Shown in pieces: positions 36,512 through 46,548 of a stretch of 64,000 nt of DNA. This DNA is from Aminobacter sp. J41 (GTDB lineage: Bacteria; Pseudomonadota; Alphaproteobacteria; Rhizobiales; Rhizobiaceae): contig NZ_JAGL01000011.1 of assembly GCF_000526635.1 (NCBI RefSeq), positions 56,132-120,131 on the forward strand, given 5' to 3'. The notes under the pieces are model-generated. The model did no database searches, had not been told where the DNA came from, and saw only the letters and a list, made by a program, of their open reading frames with translations. Made by a program: the position numbers and the translations under genes. Position 1 is the first letter of the stretch. Each line of letters opens with the position of its first letter.

Positions 36512-36540
<29 letters not shown>
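35680..36540 (-). CDS. Peptidoglycan-binding membrane protein with two PG_binding_1 domains
   Basis: About 286 residues (ATG 36540 preferred over 36552). A cytoplasmic basic N-terminus, one membrane helix (about 37-55), a Pro/Ala/Gln-rich linker and two peptidoglycan-binding repeats: LSGLNLYSGTVDGLNGPQTR and then LKAFGNDGIEEDGVVGPRTR, each followed by an IExF/Y helix. It overlaps the end of the upstream kinase gene by 29 bases. The pairing of a wall-binding protein with a cell-cycle type kinase is suggestive, but no interaction is shown. Confidence 0.85.
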
Positions 36541-38314
<1,774 letters not shown>

Positions 38315-38686
38315 CTGCGGTTTAAGGAATGAATAAACGCGAGGCCGAACCGGGGCCCGAAATGCCCTCGGGAAGCCATTAGCGCCGAGGAATTTGCCGC
38401 ATGGTAAACAGAGGGTAAGTTGCTGGTCCGCAGCCGGTAGTCATGGCGCTTCTGCGCCTTTTCGGACGAAAATTACAAGTTATCTCAATTTGTTGGGACA
38501 GGTCGCGGGGAGCCGGAAGCGAGGCTCGAAACGCCTGGAAACGCGCCTTCGGGCCCGATACATAAAATTTGAATCAACTTTGCCGCAAATGTCACTCGTC
38601 ATCTCAAGCGGGCATTTCAGGTTGCCCTGCATTATGAGCCCATGACAGGCGGAACACCGCGTCCGCCAGACAGTCGAGGGTGCAAC
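38315..38686. other. Intergenic region with a CtrA-box-like site
   Basis: About 370 bases between the divergent kinase and DUF5330 genes. At 38322-38336 it has TTAA, seven bases, ATAA, one mismatch from the CtrA consensus and only 8 bases upstream of the kinase start. A weaker GTAA-N7-GTAA occurs near 38403. The part 38470-38640 is relatively AT-rich and holds no gene I can support. Confidence 0.4.
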
Positions 38687-39028
38687 ATGGGTTTCCTGAT
38701 CAAGTCCGCTTTCTGGCTTTCCATCGTCCTGCTGCTCATCCCGTTCGGCACGAATTCCGACGACGAGCCGACGATCGGTGCGGTCGAGGCCTTCCTGGCC
38801 GCCCGCGCGCTGGTGGATGACATGTCGGGTCTGTGCGAACGCCGCCCGGATGTCTGCGAGGTTGGCCGCGCTGCCATGCAGACGATCGGCATCCGCGCCC
38901 GCGAAACCGCCCGCATCGCCTACACGACGCTCGACGAGCACTTCGGCAAGGACGCTCAGGAGGTCGAGATCGTCACCGGTTCCGTGCCGGCACAGCCGCA
39001 GCCGGAAGAAGCCGAGGCGGCCGAGTAA
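38687..39028 (+). CDS. DUF5330 domain protein
   Basis: Protein of 113 residues starting at ATG 38687 (MGFLIKSAFWLSIVLLLIPF) with one N-terminal membrane helix and a soluble region with two Cys (LCERRPDVCEVGRAAM). Acidic C-terminus. DUF5330 proteins are small rhizobial envelope proteins of unknown role. It precedes sufE by 57 bases. Confidence 0.75.
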   Translation: MGFLIKSAFWLSIVLLLIPFGTNSDDEPTIGAVEAFLAARALVDDMSGLCERRPDVCEVGRAAMQTIGIRARETARIAYTTLDEHFGKDAQEVEIVTGSVPAQPQPEEAEAAE

Positions 39029-39085
39029 TCTGCAGATCCGCGCTTTTCGGGTGACGGCCGCGCATCCACGCACTATATCGCGGTC

Positions 39086-39517
39086 ATGACCACGACTATT
39101 GACTCCATCCGCGAAGACTTTTCCTTCCTCGACGACTGGGAGGAACGTTACCGTTACGTGATCGAGCTGGGTGGAGATCTTGAGCCCTACCCGGAAGAGG
39201 CACGCGACGACGCCCACAAGGTTCCGGGCTGTGTCAGCCAGGTGTGGCTTTACACCACGCGCGGAACAGGAGCCGATCCGGAGCTCACCTTCCGTGGCGA
39301 TTCAGACGCCCACATCGTTCGCGGCCTCGTGGCAATCGTCCTTGCCCTCTACTCCGGCCAGAAAGCCTCCAGGATTCTCGAGATCGACGTCGAAGAGACG
39401 CTGCGTGCGCTCGGCCTCGACGAGCATCTGACGCCGCAGCGCGCCAACGGCCTGCGCTCGATGATCCGCCGTATCCGCGCCGAGGCGGAAAAGGCCCTCG
39501 CCGCTTCCGCCGCCTGA
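39086..39517 (+). CDS. sufE: Cysteine desulfuration protein SufE
   Basis: SufE accepts sulfur from the desulfurase SufS for Fe-S cluster assembly. Length of 143 and the active-site region HKVPGCVSQVWL with Cys49 are standard; SGQKASRILEIDVEETLRAL and LTPQRANGLRSMIRRIR complete the family pattern. No suf operon is nearby, a usual situation in rhizobia. The next gene converges two bases after the stop. Confidence 0.94.
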   Translation: MTTTIDSIREDFSFLDDWEERYRYVIELGGDLEPYPEEARDDAHKVPGCVSQVWLYTTRGTGADPELTFRGDSDAHIVRGLVAIVLALYSGQKASRILEIDVEETLRALGLDEHLTPQRANGLRSMIRRIRAEAEKALAASAA

Positions 39518-39519
39518 TC

Positions 39520-40323
39520 TCATCTGATCGCCGGGCGGTAGTCCGCTGCTCCCCAATGCAGGATCGGCCTTACCTCACGGCTTGCCCGCGTTTCCGGCTC
39601 GTAGTGCCGTGCCAGCGCTGAAAGCGCCGACTTCAGCACGACCTTCGCCGAACGCACCGGCCAGCCGCGTTCGGCCTCAACGGTTTCCAGACCTTTGAGA
39701 AAACAGCAGACGTCAATCAGGACGCCGGCGAGTTCCGGTCCTACTGCTTCGATCGCTTTTTCGACACGCTGCCGCGCGGCTAGCGCACTCATCGACAGAT
39801 CCTCGCCTCCGTTCTGCCACTGGCCTGAAGCTCCGGAGGCACCTCCCAGCGAGCCCCAGTTGATGCCGAGTCGTGGCATGATCCGCCCGTAGGTATAATC
39901 TTTCCGCAGCCGTTCTCCCGCCCGATACTCGCGCTCGTCGAGAAACCGCCTGCCGTTGCGGTCGCGCCTGCGCCAGAGCAGGTCGAGTGGACTTTCGTTC
40001 TGGTTGACGATCACCCGCTCGGCACCGGCCGCCGTGACCACGGTCGCGACCTCGCGCTCCTGATGCTGGGTGGCGTGTGAATCCGCCGGCGCATCGGCGC
40101 GCTTCGCCGCCTTCCTGCCCACTTCCGTCAGCGCGACGGCATCGCCGGTCATGGTAAGAAGTTCCGCGCGGGCAAGGCTCGCGAGCACGTCCGCCTCCTC
40201 GCCGATGACGCCCCTGTCGCCACCGTCGAGCAGCACCCTGCCCTTCGTTGCCGCTGTTTGCAGGCGCGCGCTTCCCTTTGCGAGGAAGGCCAAGAGCCTC
40301 CTCTGCCGCTTTTCATCGATCAT
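39520..40323 (-). CDS. DUF6456 helix-turn-helix protein
   Basis: Protein of 267 residues with an N-terminal winged-helix-like part (ADVLASLARAELLTMTGDAV) and the C-terminal DUF6456 domain (NESPLDLLWRRRDRNGRRFL, ERLRKDYTYGRIMPRLGINW, AGVLIDVCCFLKGLETVE). Such proteins are putative DNA-binding regulators in alphaproteobacteria. Its start overlaps the stop of the DnaA-domain gene (ATGA), so the two are translationally coupled. Confidence 0.8.
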   Translation of the reverse strand: MIDEKRQRRLLAFLAKGSARLQTAATKGRVLLDGGDRGVIGEEADVLASLARAELLTMTGDAVALTEVGRKAAKRADAPADSHATQHQEREVATVVTAAGAERVIVNQNESPLDLLWRRRDRNGRRFLDEREYRAGERLRKDYTYGRIMPRLGINWGSLGGASGASGQWQNGGEDLSMSALAARQRVEKAIEAVGPELAGVLIDVCCFLKGLETVEAERGWPVRSAKVVLKSALSALARHYEPETRASREVRPILHWGAADYRPAIR

Positions 40324-40832
40324 CAGATAACCTCGTTGCCGCGTCCTTCCGTGAGGCCAAAGGCGGCCGCGATCACGCGTTCGGTGATGGAGACGATGCG
40401 GTCGAACTCAAGGTCGTCGCGCATGTCCTCGATCTGGTGGCAGGCATACAGAACCGTCGTCCGGTCGCGCCCAAAGCCGTGGCCGACGTCGCGCATGCTG
40501 AGCGCCAGCGTCACATGCGCCACGTACATCGCGATCTGCCTGACGCGAGCGATGTCGGCGGTCGACCGCCGCGGATTGCGCAGATCCTTGCTGCTGACGC
40601 TGAACAGCGCCGATGTGATGTCGATCACCGCATCGCAGATAGAAATCACGCGCTCTGACCGCGGCAGCTTGGCGAGCCCCGTTGTCCTGGCATCTCGAAC
40701 GGGGCTTCTGCGGCTTCGGCCCTCTGCGGCTTCCGGGTGGCCACCCAACACCACCGGCTGCTGGCAGCTTTCGCAGTATTCCCTCTCTGACTGTCTCGCC
40801 TGCTTCGCGGTCGTCAATCGCACGTTGAGCAC
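40323..40832 (-). CDS. DnaA domain IV-like DNA-binding protein
   Basis: Protein of 169 residues (GTG start). A Cys pair near the start (REYCESCQQP) is followed by a linker and a C-terminal region like DnaA domain IV: IARVRQIAMYVAHVTLALSM, then GHGFGRDRTTVLYACHQIED, the DnaA-signature-like helix-turn-helix. No AAA+ domain is present, so it cannot act as an initiator on its own; it may bind DnaA-box-like DNA as a regulator. Coupled by ATGA to the DUF6456 gene. Confidence 0.82.
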   Translation of the reverse strand: MLNVRLTTAKQARQSEREYCESCQQPVVLGGHPEAAEGRSRRSPVRDARTTGLAKLPRSERVISICDAVIDITSALFSVSSKDLRNPRRSTADIARVRQIAMYVAHVTLALSMRDVGHGFGRDRTTVLYACHQIEDMRDDLEFDRIVSITERVIAAAFGLTEGRGNEVI

Positions 40833-41031
40833 CCCGTTGAAATAGGAATGCTTTCTTATATTCGATCAACGGAAGAGTGTGAACAAATCGAGAACAAATA
40901 GCTTAGTGAAACGAACTCTTGCTTGAATTCATTTCGCTTTTTCCTCCGAACCCTCGCCACACTGCCGGAACTTATCCACTCGCTTCCAGGCCCCCCCAGA
41001 GTCCCCATCAGACAACCGACGAGGCATTCTG

Positions 41032-41370
41032 ATGAACACTTTGCAGGACGAGATACGCGCTTTCCGACTGCGCAGGTCAGGCGAACACGACCACGCCCGG
41101 CAGTTGATGGCGCTGCAGCTCTGCGCTGGCATGGACATGGAAAAAGCTCTGGAAGCGGATGGCGCGGAGCAGGAGCGGATCATCCTCCGTCTCCAGCGTC
41201 TGCTTGAGCGCGAGCGATTGCGCGGCATGCGCCGGCACTGGAGCTACGACCTCAACCGCCACATCTCGCTCAAGCAGGCGCTCGACCTGTTCCGCGCACG
41301 GGCAGGCATAAAGCAAAAAGGGCAGCGATCTTTCGACCGCTGCCCTTTGGGCTCCAGCGTGACTGGATAA
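41032..41370 (+). CDS. Hypothetical cytoplasmic protein
   Basis: Protein of 112 residues, helical and charged: MNTLQDEIRAFRLRRSGEHD, then LQRLLERERLRGMRRHWSYD and LNRHISLKQALDLFRARAGI. I do not recognise the family, but the even composition and a putative Shine-Dalgarno-free start are consistent with a conserved rhizobial small protein. The last about 18 codons run through the mucR terminator hairpin. Confidence 0.6.
   Translation: MNTLQDEIRAFRLRRSGEHDHARQLMALQLCAGMDMEKALEADGAEQERIILRLQRLLERERLRGMRRHWSYDLNRHISLKQALDLFRARAGIKQKGQRSFDRCPLGSSVTG
41317..41348 (-). terminator. Rho-independent terminator of mucR
   Basis: Perfect 11-bp stem (AAAGGGCAGCG with CGCTGCCCTTT, 41317-41327 and 41338-41348) with a 10-base loop. 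On the minus strand it is followed by TTTTTGCTTT. It lies 26 bases after the mucR stop and inside the 3' end of the convergent gene. Confidence 0.85.
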
Positions 41371-41373
41371 TTC

Positions 41374-41793
41374 TTACTTTGCCTTGCGGCCGAGACCCAT
41401 CTTCTTCGCCAGGTCCGAACGCGCACGCGCGTAGTTCGGCGCGACCATCGGGTAGTTGGGGTCGAGGCCCCACTTCTCGCGGTACTGGTCGGGCGTCATG
41501 CCGTAGTGAGTCATCAGATGACGCTTCAGCGACTTGAACTTCTTGCCGTCCTCGAGACAGATCAGGTAGTCGTCGTGGATCGACTTCTTCGGGTTGACCG
41601 CAGGCTTCTGCTTGTCGGTAGGAGCCTGTTCAACGGCGCCTTCTACCCGGCCAAGTGCAGCGTACACGTCTGCGATGAGGTTTGGCAGCTCACCGACCGG
41701 AACCGGATTGTTGCTGACGTAAGCGGAAACAACATCCGCGGTGAGCTCAATGAGCATTTCGCCGTTTCTGGCGACAGTCTCGTTCGTATCCAT
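41374..41793 (-). CDS. mucR: Ros/MucR family transcriptional regulator
   Basis: Global regulator of 139 residues; MucR/Ros proteins bind AT-rich DNA and control exopolysaccharide, motility and cell-cycle genes. The C-terminal zinc-finger-like domain is [17 protein letters not shown] followed by [17 protein letters not shown]. Cys79 and His92/His96 are present, but the second Cys of the Ros finger is Asp82 here, as reported for some Mesorhizobium Ml and Brucella MucR proteins. The N-terminal helical part (about 10-52) matches the oligomerisation region. A strong terminator follows. Confidence 0.93.
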   Translation of the reverse strand: MDTNETVARNGEMLIELTADVVSAYVSNNPVPVGELPNLIADVYAALGRVEGAVEQAPTDKQKPAVNPKKSIHDDYLICLEDGKKFKSLKRHLMTHYGMTPDQYREKWGLDPNYPMVAPNYARARSDLAKKMGLGRKAK

Positions 41794-42141
41794 TTTGGCC
41801 CCAATATTGGAATGTTAGTCATTTCCGCGGGCGATCTGCGTGCCCAGCGGAAGACGCTGCAGCGGGTGCGTTAGCCACACCTTCCGATTCGCATCGTCAC
41901 GGCATAAATGGTACTCTACGAAGAGTAAGTCAATTCAAAACTTACGATTTTTTCCGTGAACCAAGTGGAAAACCAGTATTGGGACGGGCCACTAGTTGCG
42001 GCATTTGGTCGACGGGCGATTTAGACCACCGGCCGATAACTCTGACATTTGCCCGCAAATGCTGCAATTGACGATTTTTCGTCCTTGTGCAGCGATTGGA
42101 TCAGAGGATATTCGCTAACCTGACAATTCTAGGAAGCCGCT
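41794..42141. promoter_or_regulatory. Intergenic region between mucR and the S9 peptidase gene
   Basis: About 350 bases between divergent genes, noticeably AT-rich (for example caattcaaaacttacgattt near 41931 and gacgatttttcgtcc near 42070). It should hold both promoters. MucR proteins usually repress their own gene through AT-rich sites with T-A steps, and these stretches are candidates. The short palindromic gacgatttttcgtc at 42071-42084 may be a weak hairpin. No gene seen. Confidence 0.45.
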
Positions 42142-44250
42142 ATGTCCATTAGATCATCCATCTTTCTCCGAAAAGATGCACCTTTGCCGCACCGTAAGAA
42201 GTTCGTCCACACCGCACACGGAATTTCGCGGCAGGACGACTACGCGTGGCTTCGTGCGGACAATTGGCAGGAAGTGTTTCTTGCGCCCGATAAGCTGGAT
42301 CCCGAGATCCGCGCTCATCTTGATGCTGAGAACGCCTACCAGCAATTGTTGATGGCCGACACAGCTGAACTGCGTAAGACCCTCTTCCAGGAGATGAGGG
42401 GCCGCATCAAGGAAGATGATTCAAGCGTACCAATGAGGGATGGTCCCTACGCCTATGGTACGTCCTTCGTCACCGGTGGCGAACATCCGAGGTACTTCCG
42501 CATTCCGCGCGACGGCGGCGACCAGCAGATCCTGCTCGATGGTGATGCCGAGGCAAAGGACCTCGCCTATTTCCGCATCGGCGGCGTCGACCACTCCGGC
42601 GACCACAAGCGCCTGCTGTGGGGCTATGACGACAAGGGCTCTGAGTTCTACACGCTAAAGGTCCGTGACCTCGACAGTGGCACCGACCTGCCGGACGCGA
42701 TCAGCAACACCGGCGGCTCGGGTGAATGGGATGCGTCGAACGGCGGGTTCTTCTATACGCGCCTCGACGAGAACCACCGCCCCTCGCAGATCTTCTACCA
42801 CCGCCTCGGCGACGACGTCGCCAGCGACCGGCTGATCTACGAGGAAAAGGATCCCGGCTTTTTCATGGATGTCGGCGGCACGCGCCTTCGCGACTGGATC
42901 ATGATCTCGATTGGCGATCATGAGACGTCCGAGTACCGCCTGCTGCCGGCGAACGATCCTTTCGCTGCGCCGATCACGGTCAAGGAGCGCGAGACCGGCG
43001 TTCAGTACGACCTTGAGGAAGGCGGCGACGTCTTCTTCATTCTCACCAACTCGGGCGGCGCGAAGGATTTCCGCATCATGACGGCGCCGGTCAGCGATCC
43101 GCGCGAGGAAAACTGGACTGAACTCGTCCCGCACGAAGCCGGCCGCCTGATCCTCTCGATCATCGGCTTCCGCGACTGGCTCGTCCGCCTTGAGCGCAAA
43201 GACGGCCTGCCGCGCATCGTCGTGCGCGAGCGCGCCTCGGGCAACGAGCACATCGTCGCCTTCGACGAGGAAGCCTACTCGCTGGGCCTGTCGGGCTCGT
43301 ACGAGTACGACACCGACGTGATTCGCTTCTCCTATTCGTCTATGACGACGCCCGCGCAGGTGTTCGATTACGACATGCGCACCCGGGAGCGCGTGCTGCT
43401 GAAGACGCAGGAAGTGCCGTCCGGCCACAACCCGGCTGACTATGTCACCCGCCGCATCATGGCTCCTGCGCATGACGGCGAAACCGTGCCGGTCTCGCTG
43501 CTCTACCGCAAGGACACGCCGCTCGACGGTTCTGCGCCCTGCCTGCTTTATGGCTACGGCTCCTACGGCGTCACCATCCCGGCCTCATTCAACACCAACT
43601 GCCTGTCGCTGGTCGACCGTGGCTTCGTCTACGCGATCGCCCACATCCGCGGCGGCAAGGACAAGGGCTACGCCTGGTACGACGAGGGCAAGCGCGAGAA
43701 GAAGGAGAACACCTTCCACGACTTCATCTCGGCCGCGCGCTACCTTGTATCCGAAGGCTTTACCTCGTATGACCGCATCGTCGCACAGGGCGGCTCCGCC
43801 GGCGGCATGCTGATGGGTGCCGTTGCCAACATGGCACCGGAGGCGTTTGCCGGCATCATCGCCGAGGTGCCGTTCGTCGACGTGCTGACGACCATGCTTG
43901 ACGCGACCCTGCCGCTCACCCCGCCGGAATGGCCCGAATGGGGCAACCCGATCGAGTCGCTCGACGACTACAAGACGATCGCGGCCTACTCGCCCTACGA
44001 CAACGTCAAGGCGCAGGCTTACCCGCCGATCCTGGCTGTTGCCGGCCTCACCGACCCGCGCGTCACCTACTGGGAGCCAGCCAAGTGGGTTGCGCGCCTG
44101 CGCGAGCTGAAGAACGACGACAACCCCGTCCTGTTCAAGATCAATATGGACGCGGGTCACGCAGGCGCGTCCGGCCGTTTCTCCCGTCTCGAGGAAATCG
44201 CCTACGTCTACGCCTTCGCCCTCAAGGTCGTTGGCGAGGCCTCAAAATGA
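42142..44250 (+). CDS. ptrB: S9 family oligopeptidase B-like peptidase
   Basis: Cytosolic serine peptidase of 702 residues: N-terminal beta-propeller (HGISRQDDYAWLR; DKGSEFYTLKVRDLDSG) and C-terminal alpha/beta-hydrolase domain with catalytic Ser552 in AQGGSAGGMLMG, Asp in GLTDPRVTYWEP and His in MDAGHAGASGR. It cleaves oligopeptides, usually after basic residues in oligopeptidase B. Motifs favour PtrB over prolyl oligopeptidase, but specificity is inferred. A hairpin terminator follows. Confidence 0.9.
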   Translation: MSIRSSIFLRKDAPLPHRKKFVHTAHGISRQDDYAWLRADNWQEVFLAPDKLDPEIRAHLDAENAYQQLLMADTAELRKTLFQEMRGRIKEDDSSVPMRDGPYAYGTSFVTGGEHPRYFRIPRDGGDQQILLDGDAEAKDLAYFRIGGVDHSGDHKRLLWGYDDKGSEFYTLKVRDLDSGTDLPDAISNTGGSGEWDASNGGFFYTRLDENHRPSQIFYHRLGDDVASDRLIYEEKDPGFFMDVGGTRLRDWIMISIGDHETSEYRLLPANDPFAAPITVKERETGVQYDLEEGGDVFFILTNSGGAKDFRIMTAPVSDPREENWTELVPHEAGRLILSIIGFRDWLVRLERKDGLPRIVVRERASGNEHIVAFDEEAYSLGLSGSYEYDTDVIRFSYSSMTTPAQVFDYDMRTRERVLLKTQEVPSGHNPADYVTRRIMAPAHDGETVPVSLLYRKDTPLDGSAPCLLYGYGSYGVTIPASFNTNCLSLVDRGFVYAIAHIRGGKDKGYAWYDEGKREKKENTFHDFISAARYLVSEGFTSYDRIVAQGGSAGGMLMGAVANMAPEAFAGIIAEVPFVDVLTTMLDATLPLTPPEWPEWGNPIESLDDYKTIAAYSPYDNVKAQAYPPILAVAGLTDPRVTYWEPAKWVARLRELKNDDNPVLFKINMDAGHAGASGRFSRLEEIAYVYAFALKVVGEASK

Positions 44251-44285
44251 AGAAGGCTCGGAACCTGGTTCCGGGCCTTCTTCAT
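44249..44285. terminator. Bidirectional terminator after ptrB
   Basis: Inverted repeat GAAGAAGGC / GCCTTCTTC with an inner TCGGAACC / GGTTCCGG pairing. It lies between the convergent ptrB and cytochrome genes; T/A content on either side is modest. Confidence 0.6.
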
Positions 44286-44295
44286 GATGTGTCCC

Positions 44296-45219
44296 TCAGT
44301 CGGCGCTCGGATGGCCGGGAATGGCCATCAGGTATGCCGCGATCGCTTCGCGATCCTCCGCCGACAGCTTCGCCATGTTGCGGACAACCGGTGCCATCGA
44401 GCCGCCGACCGAATCGAACTCCGGGGTGAAGCCAGTTTCGAGCAGGTCGATGATCTCCGTCTTCGACCAGTCACCAATCCCGCCTTCGCCCGTGGTGATG
44501 TTGGGCACGCTGCCCTCGCCTTCGGCGGCCTTGGCACCCGCAAGCCAGCGGCTCGCGTCCAGCCCGCCGAGTATCCCGCGCGGCGTATGGCATTCGCCGC
44601 AGTGCCCCGGCCCCTCGACCAGATACTGCCCGCGCAGCACTTCCTCGCTGGCATTGGCCATCTGCACCCTCGGCTTGTCGCTGAGGTAGAGCAGCTTCCA
44701 GTAACCGAGCGCCCAGCGCTGGTTGAACGGGAAGCTCAGCTCATGCTCGGGCGCCTTGCCTTCCACCTCCGGCAGCGTCTTCAGGAACGCGTAGAGGTCG
44801 GCAATATCCGCCGGCTTCATCCGGGCGTAGGACGTATAGGGAAAGGCGGGATAATAATGCCGGCCGTCCGGCGAGACGCCGCGCATCATCGCGTTGGCGA
44901 GGTCCTCGACGCTCCAGCTGCCGATGCCATCTGTCGGATGCTGCGAGATGTTTGGCGCAACGAAGACGCCGAACTCGGTCTTGAAGCGCTCACCGCCGCC
45001 AAGCTGCAGCACCGCATCGCCTTCAGCACCCGGCGCCGCGTGGCACGAGGCGCAGCCGGCCGCCCAGAACACCTGTTCGCCCCGGCTCGCATCCCCTTCC
45101 CCGAACGACGCCAGCGCCGCGGCGTTCAGCCGCGAAGGCGTCGCAAGGAACCACGCCGCACCGCCGGCGACAGCTGCGGCTACCAGCAAGCCGGCGGAAA
45201 TTTTGGCAAGTGAGGACAT
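44296..45219 (-). CDS. Membrane-anchored diheme cytochrome c
   Basis: Protein of 307 residues with an uncleaved or lipid-free N-terminal helix (about 8-26) and two cytochrome c domains, with heme motifs CASCH (about 56-60) and CGECH (about 204-208). Other features: DGRHYYPAFPYTSYARMKPA, which is common in the cytochrome subunit of membrane dehydrogenases. It lies 11 bases upstream of a cytochrome c' gene start? No: the c' gene follows it upstream on the same strand, so both are co-transcribed. The electron donor is unknown. Confidence 0.85.
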   Translation of the reverse strand: MSSLAKISAGLLVAAAVAGGAAWFLATPSRLNAAALASFGEGDASRGEQVFWAAGCASCHAAPGAEGDAVLQLGGGERFKTEFGVFVAPNISQHPTDGIGSWSVEDLANAMMRGVSPDGRHYYPAFPYTSYARMKPADIADLYAFLKTLPEVEGKAPEHELSFPFNQRWALGYWKLLYLSDKPRVQMANASEEVLRGQYLVEGPGHCGECHTPRGILGGLDASRWLAGAKAAEGEGSVPNITTGEGGIGDWSKTEIIDLLETGFTPEFDSVGGSMAPVVRNMAKLSAEDREAIAAYLMAIPGHPSAD

Positions 45220-45230
45220 GCAAGCCGCCG

Positions 45231-45662
45231 TTAGTTGCGGTAGGTCTCGTGGCAGCCGCCGCAGCTCGCGCCGATCGGTCCGAACACGGCCTTGAACGCG
45301 TCAACGTCCTGCGGCTTTGCCTCGGCGGCAGCCGCAACCTTGGAGAGGTAGTCCTCGTTGGCCTTCTTGAAGCCCTCGCGGTCCGACCAGATGCTCTCCT
45401 TCACCTTGGTGTCGCCGGTCTCGGTGCCGGCCGGATAAAACGCATCGACGTCCGCCGCTGCCTGCGCATTCGCATTCAGCTTCTCCAGCGCATCCAGCAC
45501 GGTCGCCGCGTCAAAATCCGCGCGGCCCTGTGCGATCGGGGCCAGCACGCGCAGGATCTGTCCGCGCTCCTTCATGTTGGCCTGGCGCTGTTCAATCGGG
45601 TTCGCGGTCGCCCCCATCGTCATGACGGAAAGAGCGGCGGCAGCGTAGATGAACAGTTTCAT
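45231..45662 (-). CDS. Cytochrome c' / c556-like protein
   Basis: Periplasmic protein of 143 residues starting at ATG 45662 (MKLFIYAAAALSVMTMGATA) with a signal peptide (about 1-20). Four-helix-bundle type with a single C-terminal heme site CGGCHETYRN, as in class II cytochrome c. It precedes the diheme cytochrome gene by 11 bases on the same strand, so the two probably exchange electrons. Maturation depends on the Ccm system encoded in this window and elsewhere. Confidence 0.88.
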   Translation of the reverse strand: MKLFIYAAAALSVMTMGATANPIEQRQANMKERGQILRVLAPIAQGRADFDAATVLDALEKLNANAQAAADVDAFYPAGTETGDTKVKESIWSDREGFKKANEDYLSKVAAAAEAKPQDVDAFKAVFGPIGASCGGCHETYRN

Positions 45663-45793
45663 GAAATAACTCCGGTAAAATTCGCTATGGCCCATTGCGG
45701 ATCCATCGTCGCGATAATGGCGATTTCGCATCTGCGGAAAAGTCACATCCGCCCGCCGAGGACTCACGCTTCTGTGATGGTTCCGGCAAAAGA

Positions 45794-45815
45794 AAGCCCC
45801 GGCGTGCCGGGGCTT
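45794..45815 (-). terminator. Rho-independent terminator of sodB
   Basis: Ten-bp inverted repeat (AAGCCCCGGC / GCCGGGGCTT) followed on the minus strand by TTCTTTTGCC. It lies 24 bases after the superoxide dismutase stop. Confidence 0.8.
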
Positions 45816-45838
45816 CCATGTCTCGCGGCTGCGAGAAA

Positions 45839-46441
45839 TTACTTCGTCGCCGCCTCGTACATCTCCAGGACGTAGTCCCAGTTGATGAGGCTGTCGACGA
45901 ACGCCTCGAGGTACTTTGGACGGGCGTTGCGGTAATCGATGTAGTAGGAGTGCTCCCAGACGTCGACGCCGAGGATCGGCGACGCGCCATGGACCAGCGG
46001 GTTCTCACCGTTCGGGGTCTTCGAGATCTCGAGCTTGCCGTCCTTGACCGACAGCCATGCCCAGCCCGAACCGAACTGGGTCGTACCAGCATTGATGAAG
46101 TCGGCGCGGAACTTGTCGTAGCCGCCGAGGTCGCTGTCGATTGCCTTCTGCAGCGCGCCCGGAAGGCTCGTGCCGCCGCCGCCCTTCTTCATCCACTTCC
46201 AGAAGTGGATGTGGTTGTAGTGCTGGGCAGCGTTGTTGAAGAGGCCCTGGTTCTTGCCGAAGGACTGCTTCACAACTTCCTCGACCGACAGGCCGTCCAT
46301 GCCTGCTTCAGCGGCCAGCTTGTTGCCGTTGTCGACATAGGCCTTGTGATGCTTGTCGTGGTGGTACTCGAGCGTCTCCTTCGACATGAACGGCTGGAGA
46401 GCCTCGTAGTCGTACGGCAGTTCCGGAAGTTCAAAGGCCAT
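45839..46441 (-). CDS. sodB: Superoxide dismutase, Fe/Mn type
   Basis: Enzyme of 200 residues converting superoxide to hydrogen peroxide and oxygen. Starts at ATG 46441 (MAFELPELPYDYEALQPFMS). Metal ligands: His in LEYHHDKHHKAYV, His in AAQHYNHIHFWKWM, and Asp/His in DVWEHSYYIDY. AAQHYNHIHFWKW with GSGWAWL points to the Fe-type (SodB), though cambialistic use cannot be excluded. Own terminator downstream. Confidence 0.94.
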   Translation of the reverse strand: MAFELPELPYDYEALQPFMSKETLEYHHDKHHKAYVDNGNKLAAEAGMDGLSVEEVVKQSFGKNQGLFNNAAQHYNHIHFWKWMKKGGGGTSLPGALQKAIDSDLGGYDKFRADFINAGTTQFGSGWAWLSVKDGKLEISKTPNGENPLVHGASPILGVDVWEHSYYIDYRNARPKYLEAFVDSLINWDYVLEMYEAATK

Positions 46442-46548
46442 GGCAATATCTCCCTCGCTGAAATGGTCTGGGTTCGAACTGTACATAGGCGCGCACCGCG
46501 GCTTCACAACCCTCGGCGGCGCAATGTCCCGCGATGTTTAGCGCCTCT

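Noticed and set aside
38394..38645. Open frame of 83 codons in the intergenic region
   Set aside because: Arg/Ser-rich, without ribosome-binding site or domain; probably chance.
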